A stretch of 64,000 bases of DNA from an uncultured Lachnospiraceae bacterium (GCA_910586955.1 CAJUMM010000002.1:30482-94481), one strand, 5' to 3'. Positions 8,679 to 17,620 are shown, numbered from the stretch's first letter. Notes: a model not told the origin generated them from the sequence alone. Program-made: numbers and translations.

Positions 8679-9293
8679 ATGAAGCGGGCGCTGCTGCTTG
8701 CAGATCCGGGGAGCTCCCGGGAGCCCGGATATGGGGAAGAGATTTTCCGGGATATTTATAAAGGATGGATGGAAATAGAAACATTATGCGGCGGCAGGGA
8801 AATTTCCCTGGAACAGTTTTGTACCTGCCATACAGTGATTCTACACACTGGCCACTTGGATGCCTGGAGCCGGGAGAGCGTGGGAAATCTCATTGCCTAT
8901 GTGGCGGACGGGGGCAGCCTTATGGCCTTGGGAGAAGGGCTGCACACAAGGAGATACCCGGAAATCCTGGGACTTTTGGGAGGAGGCCTTAAGGGCAAAA
9001 GCACCCCTTGCCTTCTGGATTTCAAAAAGACAGAGGGAAAGGAAAGCCCGGAGCGTGTGGAGAGTTTTTCTTTGACGGAGGAAGCCAGGTTCTATGAGCT
9101 GGATCCTCTTGGTGAGTCTCAAGTGCTTTATGAAATGGAATACGCCTGCAGGTCTTACCCGGCAGTGTGGCGGCGGAATTATGCCTGGGGCAGGGTGTTC
9201 TGCCTGGGCTTTGGAACTATGGCGGAATCCTTTCCGCCGCCGGTACGAAAGATTTTATGGGAGGCAGGACTTTGGCTTCTTTACAGGACATAG
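8679..9293 (+). CDS. ThuA-like protein, copy 1 of 4
   Basis: The 204-residue protein shows the ThuA/glutamine amidotransferase-like flavodoxin fold: MKRALLLADPG at the N terminus, a strand ending VILHTGHLD, AYVADGGSLMALGEGL, and a late NYAWGRVFCLGFG strand. ThuA-like proteins act in trehalose and other sugar pathways with unclear chemistry. ATG at 8679 follows GGAGGTGAGGGGG; an in-frame TTG at 8664 is less likely. It heads a run of four related genes and a sugar importer behind a LacI-type operator. It is shorter than copies 2 and 4 at the conserved GH motif, so it may be a structural or diverged member. Confidence 0.65.
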   Translation: MKRALLLADPGSSREPGYGEEIFRDIYKGWMEIETLCGGREISLEQFCTCHTVILHTGHLDAWSRESVGNLIAYVADGGSLMALGEGLHTRRYPEILGLLGGGLKGKSTPCLLDFKKTEGKESPERVESFSLTEEARFYELDPLGESQVLYEMEYACRSYPAVWRRNYAWGRVFCLGFGTMAESFPPPVRKILWEAGLWLLYRT

Positions 9294-9314
9294 GCCGTGA
9301 AGGGGAGGAAGAAT

Positions 9315-9971
9315 ATGAAACAAATCATTCTATTTGGAGATCCCACCTATCCGCTGTACCATCCCTATAAAGAGGTGTCGGATTTGCTGGAGAGTATTTT
9401 TGAGGATTTTCAAGTCACAGGCGGGAGAGAACATTTTGAAACCTTTGAAGCCTGGGACTATGAACCTTATGATCTGGCGGTTTTCTATACGGATCACTGG
9501 ATTGACAAGTCCGGGACATCCCCCCAGCAGGTCCAGGCGTTGCTGCACTATGTGGCAAGGGGAGGGAGTCTTTTGGTCCTTCACAATCTGGATTTGACGG
9601 TGGATCCGGAGGTGGCGCAGATGCTGGGAGCTAGGCTACGTCATCCCCTCGAGAATCCGGGACCTCTTCGGAAGCTGCGGTTTCTTCCTGACGAGACACA
9701 TCCTGTGTCCAGAGGGGTGGAGGCCTTTACCCTGGAAGAGGAGCGCTTTGGAGTGGAATACGGATTTTTTACAGAGCGGCAGGAGTTTTTGCAGGCGGTG
9801 GACGAGGAGGGAATTTCCACACCGGCAGGGTGGACTTCCTGTTTTGGAAGAGGGCGGGCGGCCTACCTCTCCCCGGGACATACAAGAGAGGCTTTCGCAG
9901 ATCCCTCCTGCCGGAGGCTGATCCGGCAGGCAGCCCGGTGGCTTACGAACTTTAAGGAGGAGGACACATGA
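9315..9971 (+). CDS. ThuA-like protein, copy 2 of 4
   Basis: This 218-residue member keeps the most typical ThuA features: YDLAVFYTDHWID, LLHYVARGGSLLVLHN, and the C-terminal PAGWTSCFGRGRAAYLSPGHTREAF, matching the family pattern GRGRV-x-GH. The ATG at 9315 is preceded by GGGGAGGAA; the open frame could begin with GTG at 9297 but that lacks a ribosome site. The gene begins 21 bases after copy 1 and overlaps copy 3 by four bases (ATGA), so translation is probably coupled. Function is inferred from family and context only. Confidence 0.7.
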   Translation: MKQIILFGDPTYPLYHPYKEVSDLLESIFEDFQVTGGREHFETFEAWDYEPYDLAVFYTDHWIDKSGTSPQQVQALLHYVARGGSLLVLHNLDLTVDPEVAQMLGARLRHPLENPGPLRKLRFLPDETHPVSRGVEAFTLEEERFGVEYGFFTERQEFLQAVDEEGISTPAGWTSCFGRGRAAYLSPGHTREAFADPSCRRLIRQAARWLTNFKEEDT

Positions 9972-10561
9972 GAAAGGCATATATGCTCTACGATAAAGAG
10001 ACACCGGCTTTCGCAGGTCCTTTCCTTCGGGAACTTCTGAAAAATGATTTTTCCGTGAAGGAGACCCATACAGGAACCTTTCCGGTTTTCCAAAGGGAAG
10101 ATTTTCTGGTTTTTGTACCGGGGAGCTGGCGGCAGGAACCCAATGAGGAGCTGTTGTGCCGCATTCTGGCACATGTAACCGGCGGAGGACGGATGCTGGC
10201 CCTGGGGGAGGGGCTTTGGAAGGTGGACAGCCCTGAACTGCATCTTTTGTACGGAGCCAGGCTTTGCCGGAGGCTTCCTTACAGCCAGATTTCCCTGCGG
10301 GTTTCCGGGGATTTTCTGGTAGAAGGTTTTGAGATCCGGGAACTCTGGGACGTACCGCTGATATTTGAACAGAGTGCTTTTGGCGGGATGGAAGTTTCGG
10401 TATCCATGAATTATGGCGGGAACAGGTACCCGCTGATCTGGCACCGGGATTGGTTCCTGGGACATATTTACTGCGCTGCTTTTGGGTCCTCCCTTCGCAT
10501 CTGGGAGGTATGGAAACCTGTTTTGGAGAAAATTATCCGTCATGCGGCGGAAGGAGAATAG
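9968..10561 (+). CDS. ThuA-like protein, copy 3 of 4 (diverged)
   Basis: The 197-residue protein aligns in layout with copy 1: MRKAYMLYDKETPAF start, EDFLVFVPGSW, AHVTGGGRMLALGEGLW and HIYCAAFGSS. The LALGEGL segment is nearly the same as MALGEGL in copy 1, pairing copies 1 and 3 as one subgroup and 2 and 4 as the other. The conserved Gly-His of the active-site region is missing. It starts within the stop codon of copy 2 and ends two bases before copy 4. It could form heteromers with the other copies; that is inference. Confidence 0.6.
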   Translation: MRKAYMLYDKETPAFAGPFLRELLKNDFSVKETHTGTFPVFQREDFLVFVPGSWRQEPNEELLCRILAHVTGGGRMLALGEGLWKVDSPELHLLYGARLCRRLPYSQISLRVSGDFLVEGFEIRELWDVPLIFEQSAFGGMEVSVSMNYGGNRYPLIWHRDWFLGHIYCAAFGSSLRIWEVWKPVLEKIIRHAAEGE

Positions 10562-10563
10562 AC

Positions 10564-11259
10564 ATGGAGAAAGCCTTGGTAATTACCAGTTTCCGGAGAA
10601 ATTTCCACAATTACCGGGATGGTGTGGGTGAGGAACTGCGTGGTATTTTAAGAGGTAAGATTGAGATTGGAGCGGAGCGGGAAGATATGGCCGGGATTAC
10701 CCTGGAAGAGCTTCAAAGGTATGCCTGCGTCATCTGTTACTGCCCGGATTCCTGGGAATTGACAGGAAAGGATCCTTTTGCGGCAGCCTTAGCTTCTTAT
10801 CTATTTGCGGGGGGACGGTTTTTGCTTCTGCATATTATGAGCTTCGGGGGTTTTGCCGAGGGGGCCCAGCTTTTCGGAGGGGCCTTCCGCATGCACCCGC
10901 CCTATCAGAAATACCGTTTTGTTCCTGCAGGTACGGGGGATAAGGTGCTGGAGGGAGTGAAGGAATTTTCCCTGTATGAGGAGGCCCATCTTCTGCACAC
11001 AGACCGGCTGCTGCCCAAAGAGATGCTTCTCTTTGCTGTCTGTGAAAGGCCTATGCCTCATTCCCGGGGAGTGCTTCCCCATGGGGATATCTATGCCCAG
11101 AACAGCGGGATCCGGGTTCCGCTGGCCTGGAAATACCGGCTGTGCCGGGGGAAAGTGGTGTATTCCTGCCCGGGGCACAATGCAGAGTCTTTCCGGGAGC
11201 CCTCCTACCGGCGGTTCCTTCAAAACGCTGTGGACTGGCTTCTGGAGCAGGAAAATTAA
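10564..11259 (+). CDS. ThuA-like protein, copy 4 of 4
   Basis: The 231-residue protein resembles copy 2: YACVICYCPDSW, SYLFAGGRFLLLHIMS, a QLFGGAFRMHPPYQKYRF segment parallel to MLGARLRHPLENPGPLRKLRF in copy 2, and the C-terminal CRGKVVYSCPGHNAESF with the family Gly-His. ATG at 10564 has AAGGAG upstream; the frame is open from 10450 inside copy 3 but that region lacks a start signal. It is followed by 112 bases and then the binding-protein gene, apparently in the same transcript. Confidence 0.7.
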   Translation: MEKALVITSFRRNFHNYRDGVGEELRGILRGKIEIGAEREDMAGITLEELQRYACVICYCPDSWELTGKDPFAAALASYLFAGGRFLLLHIMSFGGFAEGAQLFGGAFRMHPPYQKYRFVPAGTGDKVLEGVKEFSLYEEAHLLHTDRLLPKEMLLFAVCERPMPHSRGVLPHGDIYAQNSGIRVPLAWKYRLCRGKVVYSCPGHNAESFREPSYRRFLQNAVDWLLEQEN

Positions 11260-11371
11260 CGGAAAGGATTTCTAACAATGAAGCGGTTTTCCTGTCCGGA
11301 GGGTGAACCATTCATTGTGGAAATAGAGACACAAGAAGAAATCATTGAAAGAAGAACGGGAGGTTTACAAG

Positions 11372-12409
11372 ATGAAGAAAAGAATTGCTCTGCTGCTTGC
11401 TGTTGCCATGCTTGCAGGAATTACGGCCTGTGGAACCAAAGAGAGGGGAGAAGCTCCAAAAGCTCCGGCCCAGGAGCAGGGGGAGCAGGAGGAGGCCCCG
11501 GAAGATTCCGGGAAACCCATCAGCCTGGCCTTTAATGACCGGAACCGGACGGAACCCTTCCATATTTCCCTCTACGAAGGACTGAAAGCGGCTGTGGAGG
11601 CAAAGGGATGGGGCTATCAGGAAGCTATCAACGATGGGGACACCATGAAGCACCTCCAGGGGAATGAGAGTTTTATTACAAAAGAGGTGGATATTATTGT
11701 GGATTTTACCTGTCTTCCCGAGACCGGGGAGGTCTGTGCCGAAGCGGCGGCGGAAGCCGGAATCCCCTTTATTACCGTAGATGTGGATTACGGAGAGAAT
11801 GCCTACTTTTTCGGTGTGGATGGCTATGATGCCGGTACAAAGCTGGGACAGGGAGCAGTTCCGATTTTGAAGGAACGGTTTGGACAGGTGGATTGGATCG
11901 TGTTGCTGTCTGTGGCATCCCTGCATCCAAGCCTTCAGAGACGTTTGGACGGAGTGATTGATGCTGTCGAGGCTGAATTTGGGGAGATAGATGATGCTCA
12001 TTTAGTGGTTATGGATTGTACGGATGATGTGAAGACGGCTACCTATACCCGGGATTTTCTGAATGCTCATCCGGATGACAGCAATATCTTGTTTATAGGA
12101 ACCAATGACGATCGGGGATATGCCTGTAACGGACAGATCAATGCGCTGGGACGTGTGGATGACTGTGCCCTTGTGTCCTTTAACGGGGATCCGGCTGCCA
12201 GGGAAGATTTAAAAGCTCAGGCAGATGAGGAAACGGCCAGTGCGTGGATTGCATCCATTGCATTTAATCCTCATAAATACGGAGATCAGATTGTTGCCTA
12301 TGCGGAGGAGATTCTGGCGGGAAAAGCAGAAAAAACGAAAAACTGCGAAACTACGGTTTTGACCAGGGATAACATTCATGATTATCTGAAAGAAATCGGT
12401 GAGGAGTAG
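11372..12409 (+). CDS. Sugar ABC transporter substrate-binding lipoprotein (RbsB type)
   Basis: The 345-residue protein has a lipoprotein signal (MKKRIALLLAVAMLAGITAC) with the modified Cys at residue 20, then an acidic linker and a Peripla_BP_4 domain (ISLAFNDRNRTEPFH, DIIVDFTCLPETGEV, GTNDDRGYACNGQI). It should capture a sugar or related small molecule for the ATPase and permease encoded next. ATG at 11372 follows GGGAGG at a 9-base spacing. A short open frame from 11278 overlaps it in another frame and is probably not a gene. The ligand cannot be told from sequence. Confidence 0.85.
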   Translation: MKKRIALLLAVAMLAGITACGTKERGEAPKAPAQEQGEQEEAPEDSGKPISLAFNDRNRTEPFHISLYEGLKAAVEAKGWGYQEAINDGDTMKHLQGNESFITKEVDIIVDFTCLPETGEVCAEAAAEAGIPFITVDVDYGENAYFFGVDGYDAGTKLGQGAVPILKERFGQVDWIVLLSVASLHPSLQRRLDGVIDAVEAEFGEIDDAHLVVMDCTDDVKTATYTRDFLNAHPDDSNILFIGTNDDRGYACNGQINALGRVDDCALVSFNGDPAAREDLKAQADEETASAWIASIAFNPHKYGDQIVAYAEEILAGKAEKTKNCETTVLTRDNIHDYLKEIGEE

Positions 12410-12418
12410 AAGAATTAC

Positions 12419-13909
12419 ATGAATATTCTAGAAATGCGGAAAATTTATAAAGCATTTCCCGGTGTGGTGGCCCTGGATCATGTGGATCTGGAATTGAAGA
12501 AAGGGGAAGTGATGGCGCTCCTTGGGGAGAACGGGGCGGGCAAGTCAACCCTGATTAAGATTCTTTCCGGGGCCTATCAGGCGGACGAGGGGACGATCCT
12601 GCTGGAGGGAAAGGAGTTTGCCGGCTACACCACCCAGGAAGCCATTGATATGGGAATCTCTGTAGTCTATCAAGAGTTAAATAATGTCAATAATATCAGC
12701 GTTGCGGAGAATCTGTTTCTAAATAATCTGCCTGTAAAGGGCCCATGGAAGAAGGTGGATTATAAAAGACTGTATCAAGAGGCAGGGGAGCTTCTGGAAA
12801 AAGTGGGTTTGGAGGATGTAGATCCGGGAGCGGATCTCAAAAAACTTTCCGTAGCCCAAAAGCAGCTAATTGAGATTGCCAAGGCCTTTTCCAAGAAAGT
12901 GAAAATCCTGGTGATGGATGAGCCTACTTCCGCCCTGAATGATGCGGAGACAGAGAAACTCTTCCAGCTGATTCTGAAAATGCGGGACCAGGGAGTATCC
13001 ATTATTTACATTTCCCACCGTATGAATGAGGTCTTCCGGATCGCAGACACGGCTATGGTTATGCGGGACGGGCAGTATATAGCCAAAGTCCGGGTGGCAG
13101 ATACAAATACGGATCAACTGGTGGCCTATATGGTAGGGCGGGAGATTACGGATATGTATCCCGCCCGCAGTGTGGAAATCGGGGAAGAAGTATTTGCCGT
13201 GGAAAACTTGTCCACAGACTGGCTGAAAAATATCAGTTTTTCCATCCGTGCCGGGGAAGTAGTGGGTTTGTTCGGACTGATGGGAGCCGGGAGAACGGAG
13301 ATTGCCTCCTGCATTGTGGGGAGCAAGACGGTGCAGTCCTCCAGAATGCGGATGGCCGGAAAGCCTTACGTACCTTCTTCACCGGGGAATGCCCTGAAGA
13401 ACAAGATTGCCTATGTGCCGGCGGAGCGCAAGGAGGACGGGCTGATCCTGGTATCCTCCGTAAAGGATAATATTACTATTTCCAATCTGGACGCTTTTAT
13501 CAGCCACGGGAAAATGAATCTTAAGAAAGAGGAAGAGATTGCCAAGGAATGGATCCGGAAACTGCGGATTAAGACGCCCAAATCCTCTACCGTTGTGGAG
13601 TCCTTAAGCGGAGGCAACCAGCAGAAGGTGGTGGTGGCCAAGGCCCTGAATACGGAGCCGGAACTGGTGATTTTAAATGAGCCCACCCGGGGAATCGACG
13701 TGGGGGCAAAGGTGGAGATTTACACCCTGATCAATGAGCTGTGCGCCCAGGGAAAGGCCATTCTGATGATTTCCTCGGAATTGCCTGAAATTTTGTCTAT
13801 GTCGGATCGGATATATGTGGTCTGCGAGGGACGGATTACCGGGGAGGTGGCACGTGGGGAGTTCACCCAGGAACATCTGGTAAAATATGCGATAGGAGAG
13901 ACGGATTAG
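12419..13909 (+). CDS. Sugar ABC transporter ATP-binding protein (RbsA/MglA type)
   Basis: The 496-residue protein has two fused nucleotide-binding halves. The first has Walker A GENGAGKST, signature LSVAQKQ and Walker B VMDEPTSA. The second has the degenerate Walker A GLMGAGRTE that is normal for this family, then LSGGNQQKVVVAKAL. It energises import through the permease encoded next, from which it is separated by one base. Length and motif order match RbsA/MglA/XylG proteins. Confidence 0.9.
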   Translation: MNILEMRKIYKAFPGVVALDHVDLELKKGEVMALLGENGAGKSTLIKILSGAYQADEGTILLEGKEFAGYTTQEAIDMGISVVYQELNNVNNISVAENLFLNNLPVKGPWKKVDYKRLYQEAGELLEKVGLEDVDPGADLKKLSVAQKQLIEIAKAFSKKVKILVMDEPTSALNDAETEKLFQLILKMRDQGVSIIYISHRMNEVFRIADTAMVMRDGQYIAKVRVADTNTDQLVAYMVGREITDMYPARSVEIGEEVFAVENLSTDWLKNISFSIRAGEVVGLFGLMGAGRTEIASCIVGSKTVQSSRMRMAGKPYVPSSPGNALKNKIAYVPAERKEDGLILVSSVKDNITISNLDAFISHGKMNLKKEEEIAKEWIRKLRIKTPKSSTVVESLSGGNQQKVVVAKALNTEPELVILNEPTRGIDVGAKVEIYTLINELCAQGKAILMISSELPEILSMSDRIYVVCEGRITGEVARGEFTQEHLVKYAIGETD

Positions 13910-13910
13910 T

Positions 13911-14894
13911 ATGGAAAAACGCTTGGAGAGGAAAAACAGTCCCTTGGGGGCGGTACAAACATTTTTAAGAGGAGATGTCAGCACGCTGTTTGCATTGTTC
14001 GGTATGATTGCCCTGTTCGGCATTCTGAGCCCGTATTTTCTCACGGTGAAGAATATTATGTCCATCGGCTCCTATGCTTCTATCCAGGGTATCATGGCGG
14101 CGGGCCTGACCTGCTGTATGCTGCTGGGGGGTATGGATGTATCCCAGTTTTCCCTGGCCGGGCTCTGCGGGATGTTTATGGGCCTGATGTATGAGGCAGG
14201 GATGAACGAGTGGCTGATTATTCCGCTGACTTTAATAATTGGCATTTTGGCAGGCTGTATCAATGCAACGATTGTGGAAAAACTGAAAATCAGTGTTATG
14301 ATTGCCACAATGGGCATGCAGTTTGTAATCCGGGGATTTTGCTACATTATTACCGGCGGGGCATATGTGTACATAAAAAGCGATATGTTTAACTTTATAG
14401 GAAGCGGGAAATTATTTGGTGTCTTTCCCTTCTGCCTGCTGGTGATGATTATTGTATATATTGTTATTTGGTATGCTCTGAAATATACAAAATTCGGCCG
14501 TAATCTCTATGCCTGCGGTGGAAATCTGCGGGCGGCTTCACTTGCGGGAATTAATACAACGGCTATGCGTTATAAAGCCCATATGATATCCTCTTTTTGC
14601 GCGGCAATCGGCGGCATTATTATGACCAGCCAGCAGACGGCGGCCATGTGTAATGCAGGGGAAGGAAACGATATGGACTGTATTGCGGCTGTCATCTTGG
14701 GCGGCTTAGGGCTTGCCGGCGGAAAGGGGAAGGTGACCGGCACCCTGATCGGCGTTCTGATAATCTGTGTGCTCTTTAACGGCATGACCATGCTGAATGT
14801 GCAGGTGTACTGGCAGAAAGTGCTGAAAGGCGTGGTGCTTCTTCTGGCGGTGTTTATCGACTCCTTGAGAAGCGGGCTTTTGAAAAAAGCATAA
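13911..14894 (+). CDS. Sugar ABC transporter permease (RbsC type)
   Basis: The 327-residue protein is mostly membrane helices, with the RbsC-type motifs GGMDVSQFSLAGLCG and GGNLRAASLAGIN and the late AVILGGLGLAGGKG loop. A single permease implies a homodimeric channel, unlike the rhamnoside transporter at 55-59 kb, which has two. It is the last gene before a strong terminator. Confidence 0.88.
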   Translation: MEKRLERKNSPLGAVQTFLRGDVSTLFALFGMIALFGILSPYFLTVKNIMSIGSYASIQGIMAAGLTCCMLLGGMDVSQFSLAGLCGMFMGLMYEAGMNEWLIIPLTLIIGILAGCINATIVEKLKISVMIATMGMQFVIRGFCYIITGGAYVYIKSDMFNFIGSGKLFGVFPFCLLVMIIVYIVIWYALKYTKFGRNLYACGGNLRAASLAGINTTAMRYKAHMISSFCAAIGGIIMTSQQTAAMCNAGEGNDMDCIAAVILGGLGLAGGKGKVTGTLIGVLIICVLFNGMTMLNVQVYWQKVLKGVVLLLAVFIDSLRSGLLKKA

Positions 14895-14909
14895 GAAGAA
14901 CCTTAAGGA

Positions 14910-14949
14910 GGGGCTGCTGTGAAATATTCTTGAACAGCGGCCCTTTTTT
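14910..14949 (+). terminator. Intrinsic terminator closing the ThuA-like/ABC operon
   Basis: GGGGCTGCTGT (14910-14920) pairs with ACAGCGGCCC (14934-14943) using one G-U pair, and six T residues follow. Confidence 0.88.
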
Positions 14950-14958
14950 GTGTAGAAT
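14930..14958 (+). promoter_or_regulatory. Promoter of the LacI-family gene, overlapping the terminator
   Basis: TTGAAC (14930-14935), a 17-base spacer and TAGAAT (14953-14958). The -35 box lies at the loop edge of the preceding terminator and the spacer contains its T tract, so the regulator is transcribed separately from the operon. Confidence 0.6.
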
Positions 14959-14990
14959 AAATAGAAAAGAAGTCGGGAGAGGGAAAAGGT

Positions 14991-16115
14991 ATGGGGAGAC
15001 TTTCCGGCAGCTCCGCGGGGGAGCGGCGCAGAAGTACAATTTATGATGTGGCGAAGGAGGCAGGGGTTTCGGCGGCCACTGTTTCCCATGTGCTGAACGG
15101 AACGGCCGCTATTTCGGATGCCACCAGGGAGCGGGTGATGGCGGCGGTGGAATCCCAGGATTACCGCCCTAACAATACGGCCAGGACTCTCCGGAAGCGA
15201 AGGAGCGGGATCATCGGCCTAGTGACCCAGGATATGACCAGCCAGTTTTATTCCATTATGTATGAACGGCTTCTGGTGCGGGCCCAGGAAGAGGGATATA
15301 TTATGTTCCTGACCTGCGGGCAGCAGGATCCGAGGCTCACCAGAAGCAACATTGAGATGCTGATCGAACATCAGGTGGACGGGATGATCCTGGTGGGAAA
15401 CAGTTATTCGGAGGAATCCCTGCAAGCTGCGGAAAAGTACGGAGTTCCGGTAGTCCTCTGCGATCAGTACTCCCCCAGCTTCCACAGCGTGGAGTTTGAT
15501 AATTTCAATACCATGCGCAGGCTGGTGCATTGCTTTTTCGGGGAAGGCAAGAGGCGGCTGGCGTATATCGGCGTTGCGGATGCGGACGGGCATGAGAACC
15601 TGTACCAGCGCTACCAGGGATTTTGGCAGGGGATGCTGGATGAGGGGCTTAATCCGGAACAGTACCACATCGCCCTCTCCAGGGAAGAGTCGAAATATTT
15701 CAAGTATAACCGGGAATTCCGGGTTTTTTCGGATTTTCTCCAGAAATTGCCCAGGGAAGAGTGGCCGGAGGTGGTGTTCGCCTCCCACGACGCCATTGCG
15801 CAGATCTTCATTGCCTCCGTGATACGTTCCGGAGGACAGGTTCCCCAGGATATGTGGGTCCTTGGCTTTGATGATACCAGCCATGCCTTCTTCTCTGCTC
15901 CAAGTATTTCTACGGTACACCAGGATCCGCTGGAGCTGGCAGATGAATCTTTAAATATGCTGAGTGCCTTGATGCAGAAGAAAGACTGCCAGCAGCACAA
16001 AGTGCTCCGGCAGAAAGTCGTGATCCGGGAGTCTGCCCCTATTGCAGAGTATCTTCTTAAGAGGGAAAAGCTGGAGGTTCTGGTTGACGAGAGAAGCGTT
16101 TCCGGGGAGGGCTGA
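14991..16115 (+). CDS. LacI-family transcriptional regulator
   Basis: The 374-residue protein has the LacI helix-turn-helix and hinge near residues 16-70 (TIYDVAKEAGVSAATVSHVLNG, YRPNNTART), then a periplasmic-binding-protein-like sensor (IIGLVTQDMTS, DGMILVGNS, VLGFDDTSHAFF). A 14-residue basic and Ser/Gly-rich extension precedes the helix-turn-helix. By position it should control the ThuA-like/ABC operon and the reductase through the palindromes at 8399 and 8638; that pairing is inference. The ligand is probably the imported sugar or a phosphorylated derivative. Confidence 0.88.
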   Translation: MGRLSGSSAGERRRSTIYDVAKEAGVSAATVSHVLNGTAAISDATRERVMAAVESQDYRPNNTARTLRKRRSGIIGLVTQDMTSQFYSIMYERLLVRAQEEGYIMFLTCGQQDPRLTRSNIEMLIEHQVDGMILVGNSYSEESLQAAEKYGVPVVLCDQYSPSFHSVEFDNFNTMRRLVHCFFGEGKRRLAYIGVADADGHENLYQRYQGFWQGMLDEGLNPEQYHIALSREESKYFKYNREFRVFSDFLQKLPREEWPEVVFASHDAIAQIFIASVIRSGGQVPQDMWVLGFDDTSHAFFSAPSISTVHQDPLELADESLNMLSALMQKKDCQQHKVLRQKVVIRESAPIAEYLLKREKLEVLVDERSVSGEG

Positions 16116-16163
16116 GGGATTTCCGGAAAAGCCGGGGGAAAGACAGGAAGAGAGGGATGGCAG

Positions 16164-16934
16164 ATGCGTTTTCGCCCATGTATCGATATCCATAACGGAA
16201 AGGTAAAGCAGATTGTAGGGGGGAGCCTTCGGGACTGTCAGGACTCTGCCCGGGAAAATTTCGTGTCGGAGCAGATGGCAGACTGGTATGCCAGGCTTTA
16301 TAAAAAGGACGGTCTTAGGGGCGGCCATGTGATTTTGCTCAATAAAGCCGGTTCTCCCTATTACGAGGCAACAAAAGAGCAGGCATTTCGCGCTTTACGT
16401 GCCTGGCCCGGAGGACTGCAGGCAGGTGGCGGCATTACGCCGAAGAATGCCTGGGAATTTCTGGATGCGGGAGCCTCCCACGTGATTGTCACCTCCTACG
16501 TATTCCGGGAGGGGCAGATACACTATGAAAGCCTGAATCAGATGCGGGCTGGGGTGGGAAAGGAGCGGCTGGTGCTGGATTTGAGCTGCCGGAAGAGGGA
16601 CGGGATCTACTACATTGTCACGGACCGGTGGCAGAATTTTACCCAGGTGGCGGTGACGGAAGAGCTTCTTTGGGAGCTTTCGGGATACTGCAGCGAGTTC
16701 CTGGTTCATGCCGTGGACGTGGAGGGCCATGCCTCCGGCATTGAGGAGGAACTGGTCCGGCTTCTGGGAGCATGGCAGGGAATTCCGGTGACTTATGCGG
16801 GAGGCGTGGGCAGTATGGAGGATCTGGAGAAGCTTGGCCGGCTTGGACAAGGGCGGCTGGATGTGACTGTTGGGAGCGCTTTGGATTTGTTTGGGGGAGG
16901 GATTCCCTATGAGAGTCTTAAGAAAATTGTCTGA
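16164..16934 (+). CDS. hisA: HisA, eukaryote-type ProFAR isomerase
   Basis: The 256-residue TIM-barrel protein looks like yeast His6 rather than standard bacterial HisA. It has FRPCIDIHNGKVKQIVGG, WYARLYKKDGLRGGHVI, QAGGGITPKNAW, VIVTSYVFREG, LVLDLSCRKRDG, EFLVHAVDVEGHASGI, VTYAGGVGSMEDL and a final GSALDLFGG. Each of these segments has a recognisable counterpart in fungal His6. The enzyme isomerises ProFAR to PRFAR in histidine synthesis; catalytic Asp residues in CIDIHNG and AVDVEG are present. No other his gene lies nearby. It begins 48 bases after the LacI-family gene and precedes the hpf promoter. Confidence 0.85.
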   Translation: MRFRPCIDIHNGKVKQIVGGSLRDCQDSARENFVSEQMADWYARLYKKDGLRGGHVILLNKAGSPYYEATKEQAFRALRAWPGGLQAGGGITPKNAWEFLDAGASHVIVTSYVFREGQIHYESLNQMRAGVGKERLVLDLSCRKRDGIYYIVTDRWQNFTQVAVTEELLWELSGYCSEFLVHAVDVEGHASGIEEELVRLLGAWQGIPVTYAGGVGSMEDLEKLGRLGQGRLDVTVGSALDLFGGGIPYESLKKIV

Positions 16935-16954
16935 CATTTTCTTCGGTGAAGTAG

Positions 16955-16983
16955 TTGTCTCCCCTGGCAGATTGTGGTATACT
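16955..16983 (+). promoter_or_regulatory. Promoter of hpf
   Basis: TTGTCT (16955-16960), a 17-base spacer and TATACT (16978-16983) stand 68 bases before the hpf ATG. Confidence 0.75.
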
Positions 16984-17050
16984 CGAAACAAGACAAAGGG
17001 TAGGAAAGCTTCCTGCCCCGGGTCTAGAAAACCGTAAAGGAGTTGGGTGT

Positions 17051-17575
17051 ATGCGTTATATTATCAGCGGGAAGAATATCGAAGTGACAGAGGGGCTGCG
17101 TGCAGCGATTACGGACAAGCTTGGGAAGTTAGAGCGCTATTTTACTCCGGACACAGAAGTGCAGGTAACCTTAAGCGTAGAGAAAGAGAGACAAAAGATT
17201 GAAGTGACCATTCCTGTGAAGGGAACGGTGATCCGTTCCGAGCAGGTGAGCAATGATATGTATGTATCCATCGATCTGGTGGAAGAGGTAATCGAGCGGC
17301 AGCTTAGGAAGTACAAGAACAAGCTGGTACAGCGGGAGCAGGGGGGCGGCAGTTTCCGCCAGGAATTCATTGACCGGGAGGCGGAGGACGAGGAGGTACG
17401 CATTATCCGTACCAAGCAGTTTGACCGCAAGCCTATGTATGCGGAGGACGCCTGCATCCAGATGGAGATGCTGGGCCACAATTTCTATGTCTTTGTCAAT
17501 GCGGAGACAGATGAAGTCAATGTGGTGTACAAGAGAAAAGGCAATACCTATGGGCTGATGGAGCCGGAGGATTGA
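17051..17575 (+). CDS. hpf: Ribosome hibernation promoting factor, long form
   Basis: The 174-residue protein has the N-terminal YfiA/HPF domain (MRYIISGKNIEVTEGLR, DMYVSIDLVEEVIERQLRKYK) and the C-terminal dimerisation domain of long HPF (IIRTKQFDRKPM, NFYVFVNAETDEVNVVYKRK). Long HPF joins two 70S ribosomes into inactive 100S dimers in stationary phase. ATG at 17051 has AAAGGAG upstream; the open frame reaches back to 16955 but that part overlaps the promoter. hpf and secA are close neighbours in many Firmicutes; here one gene is inserted between them. Confidence 0.93.
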   Translation: MRYIISGKNIEVTEGLRAAITDKLGKLERYFTPDTEVQVTLSVEKERQKIEVTIPVKGTVIRSEQVSNDMYVSIDLVEEVIERQLRKYKNKLVQREQGGGSFRQEFIDREAEDEEVRIIRTKQFDRKPMYAEDACIQMEMLGHNFYVFVNAETDEVNVVYKRKGNTYGLMEPED

Positions 17576-17620
17576 GGCACAGGTTTATAGAGGCCGGGTG
17601 TAAAAAAGAAAGATAGTACG

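Noticed and set aside
11278..11535. Small open frame (85 codons) before and overlapping the RbsB-type gene
   Set aside because: It has no good ribosome site, and beyond its first 28 codons it lies out of frame inside a clear lipoprotein gene, with a Gly-rich composition typical of a shadow frame.
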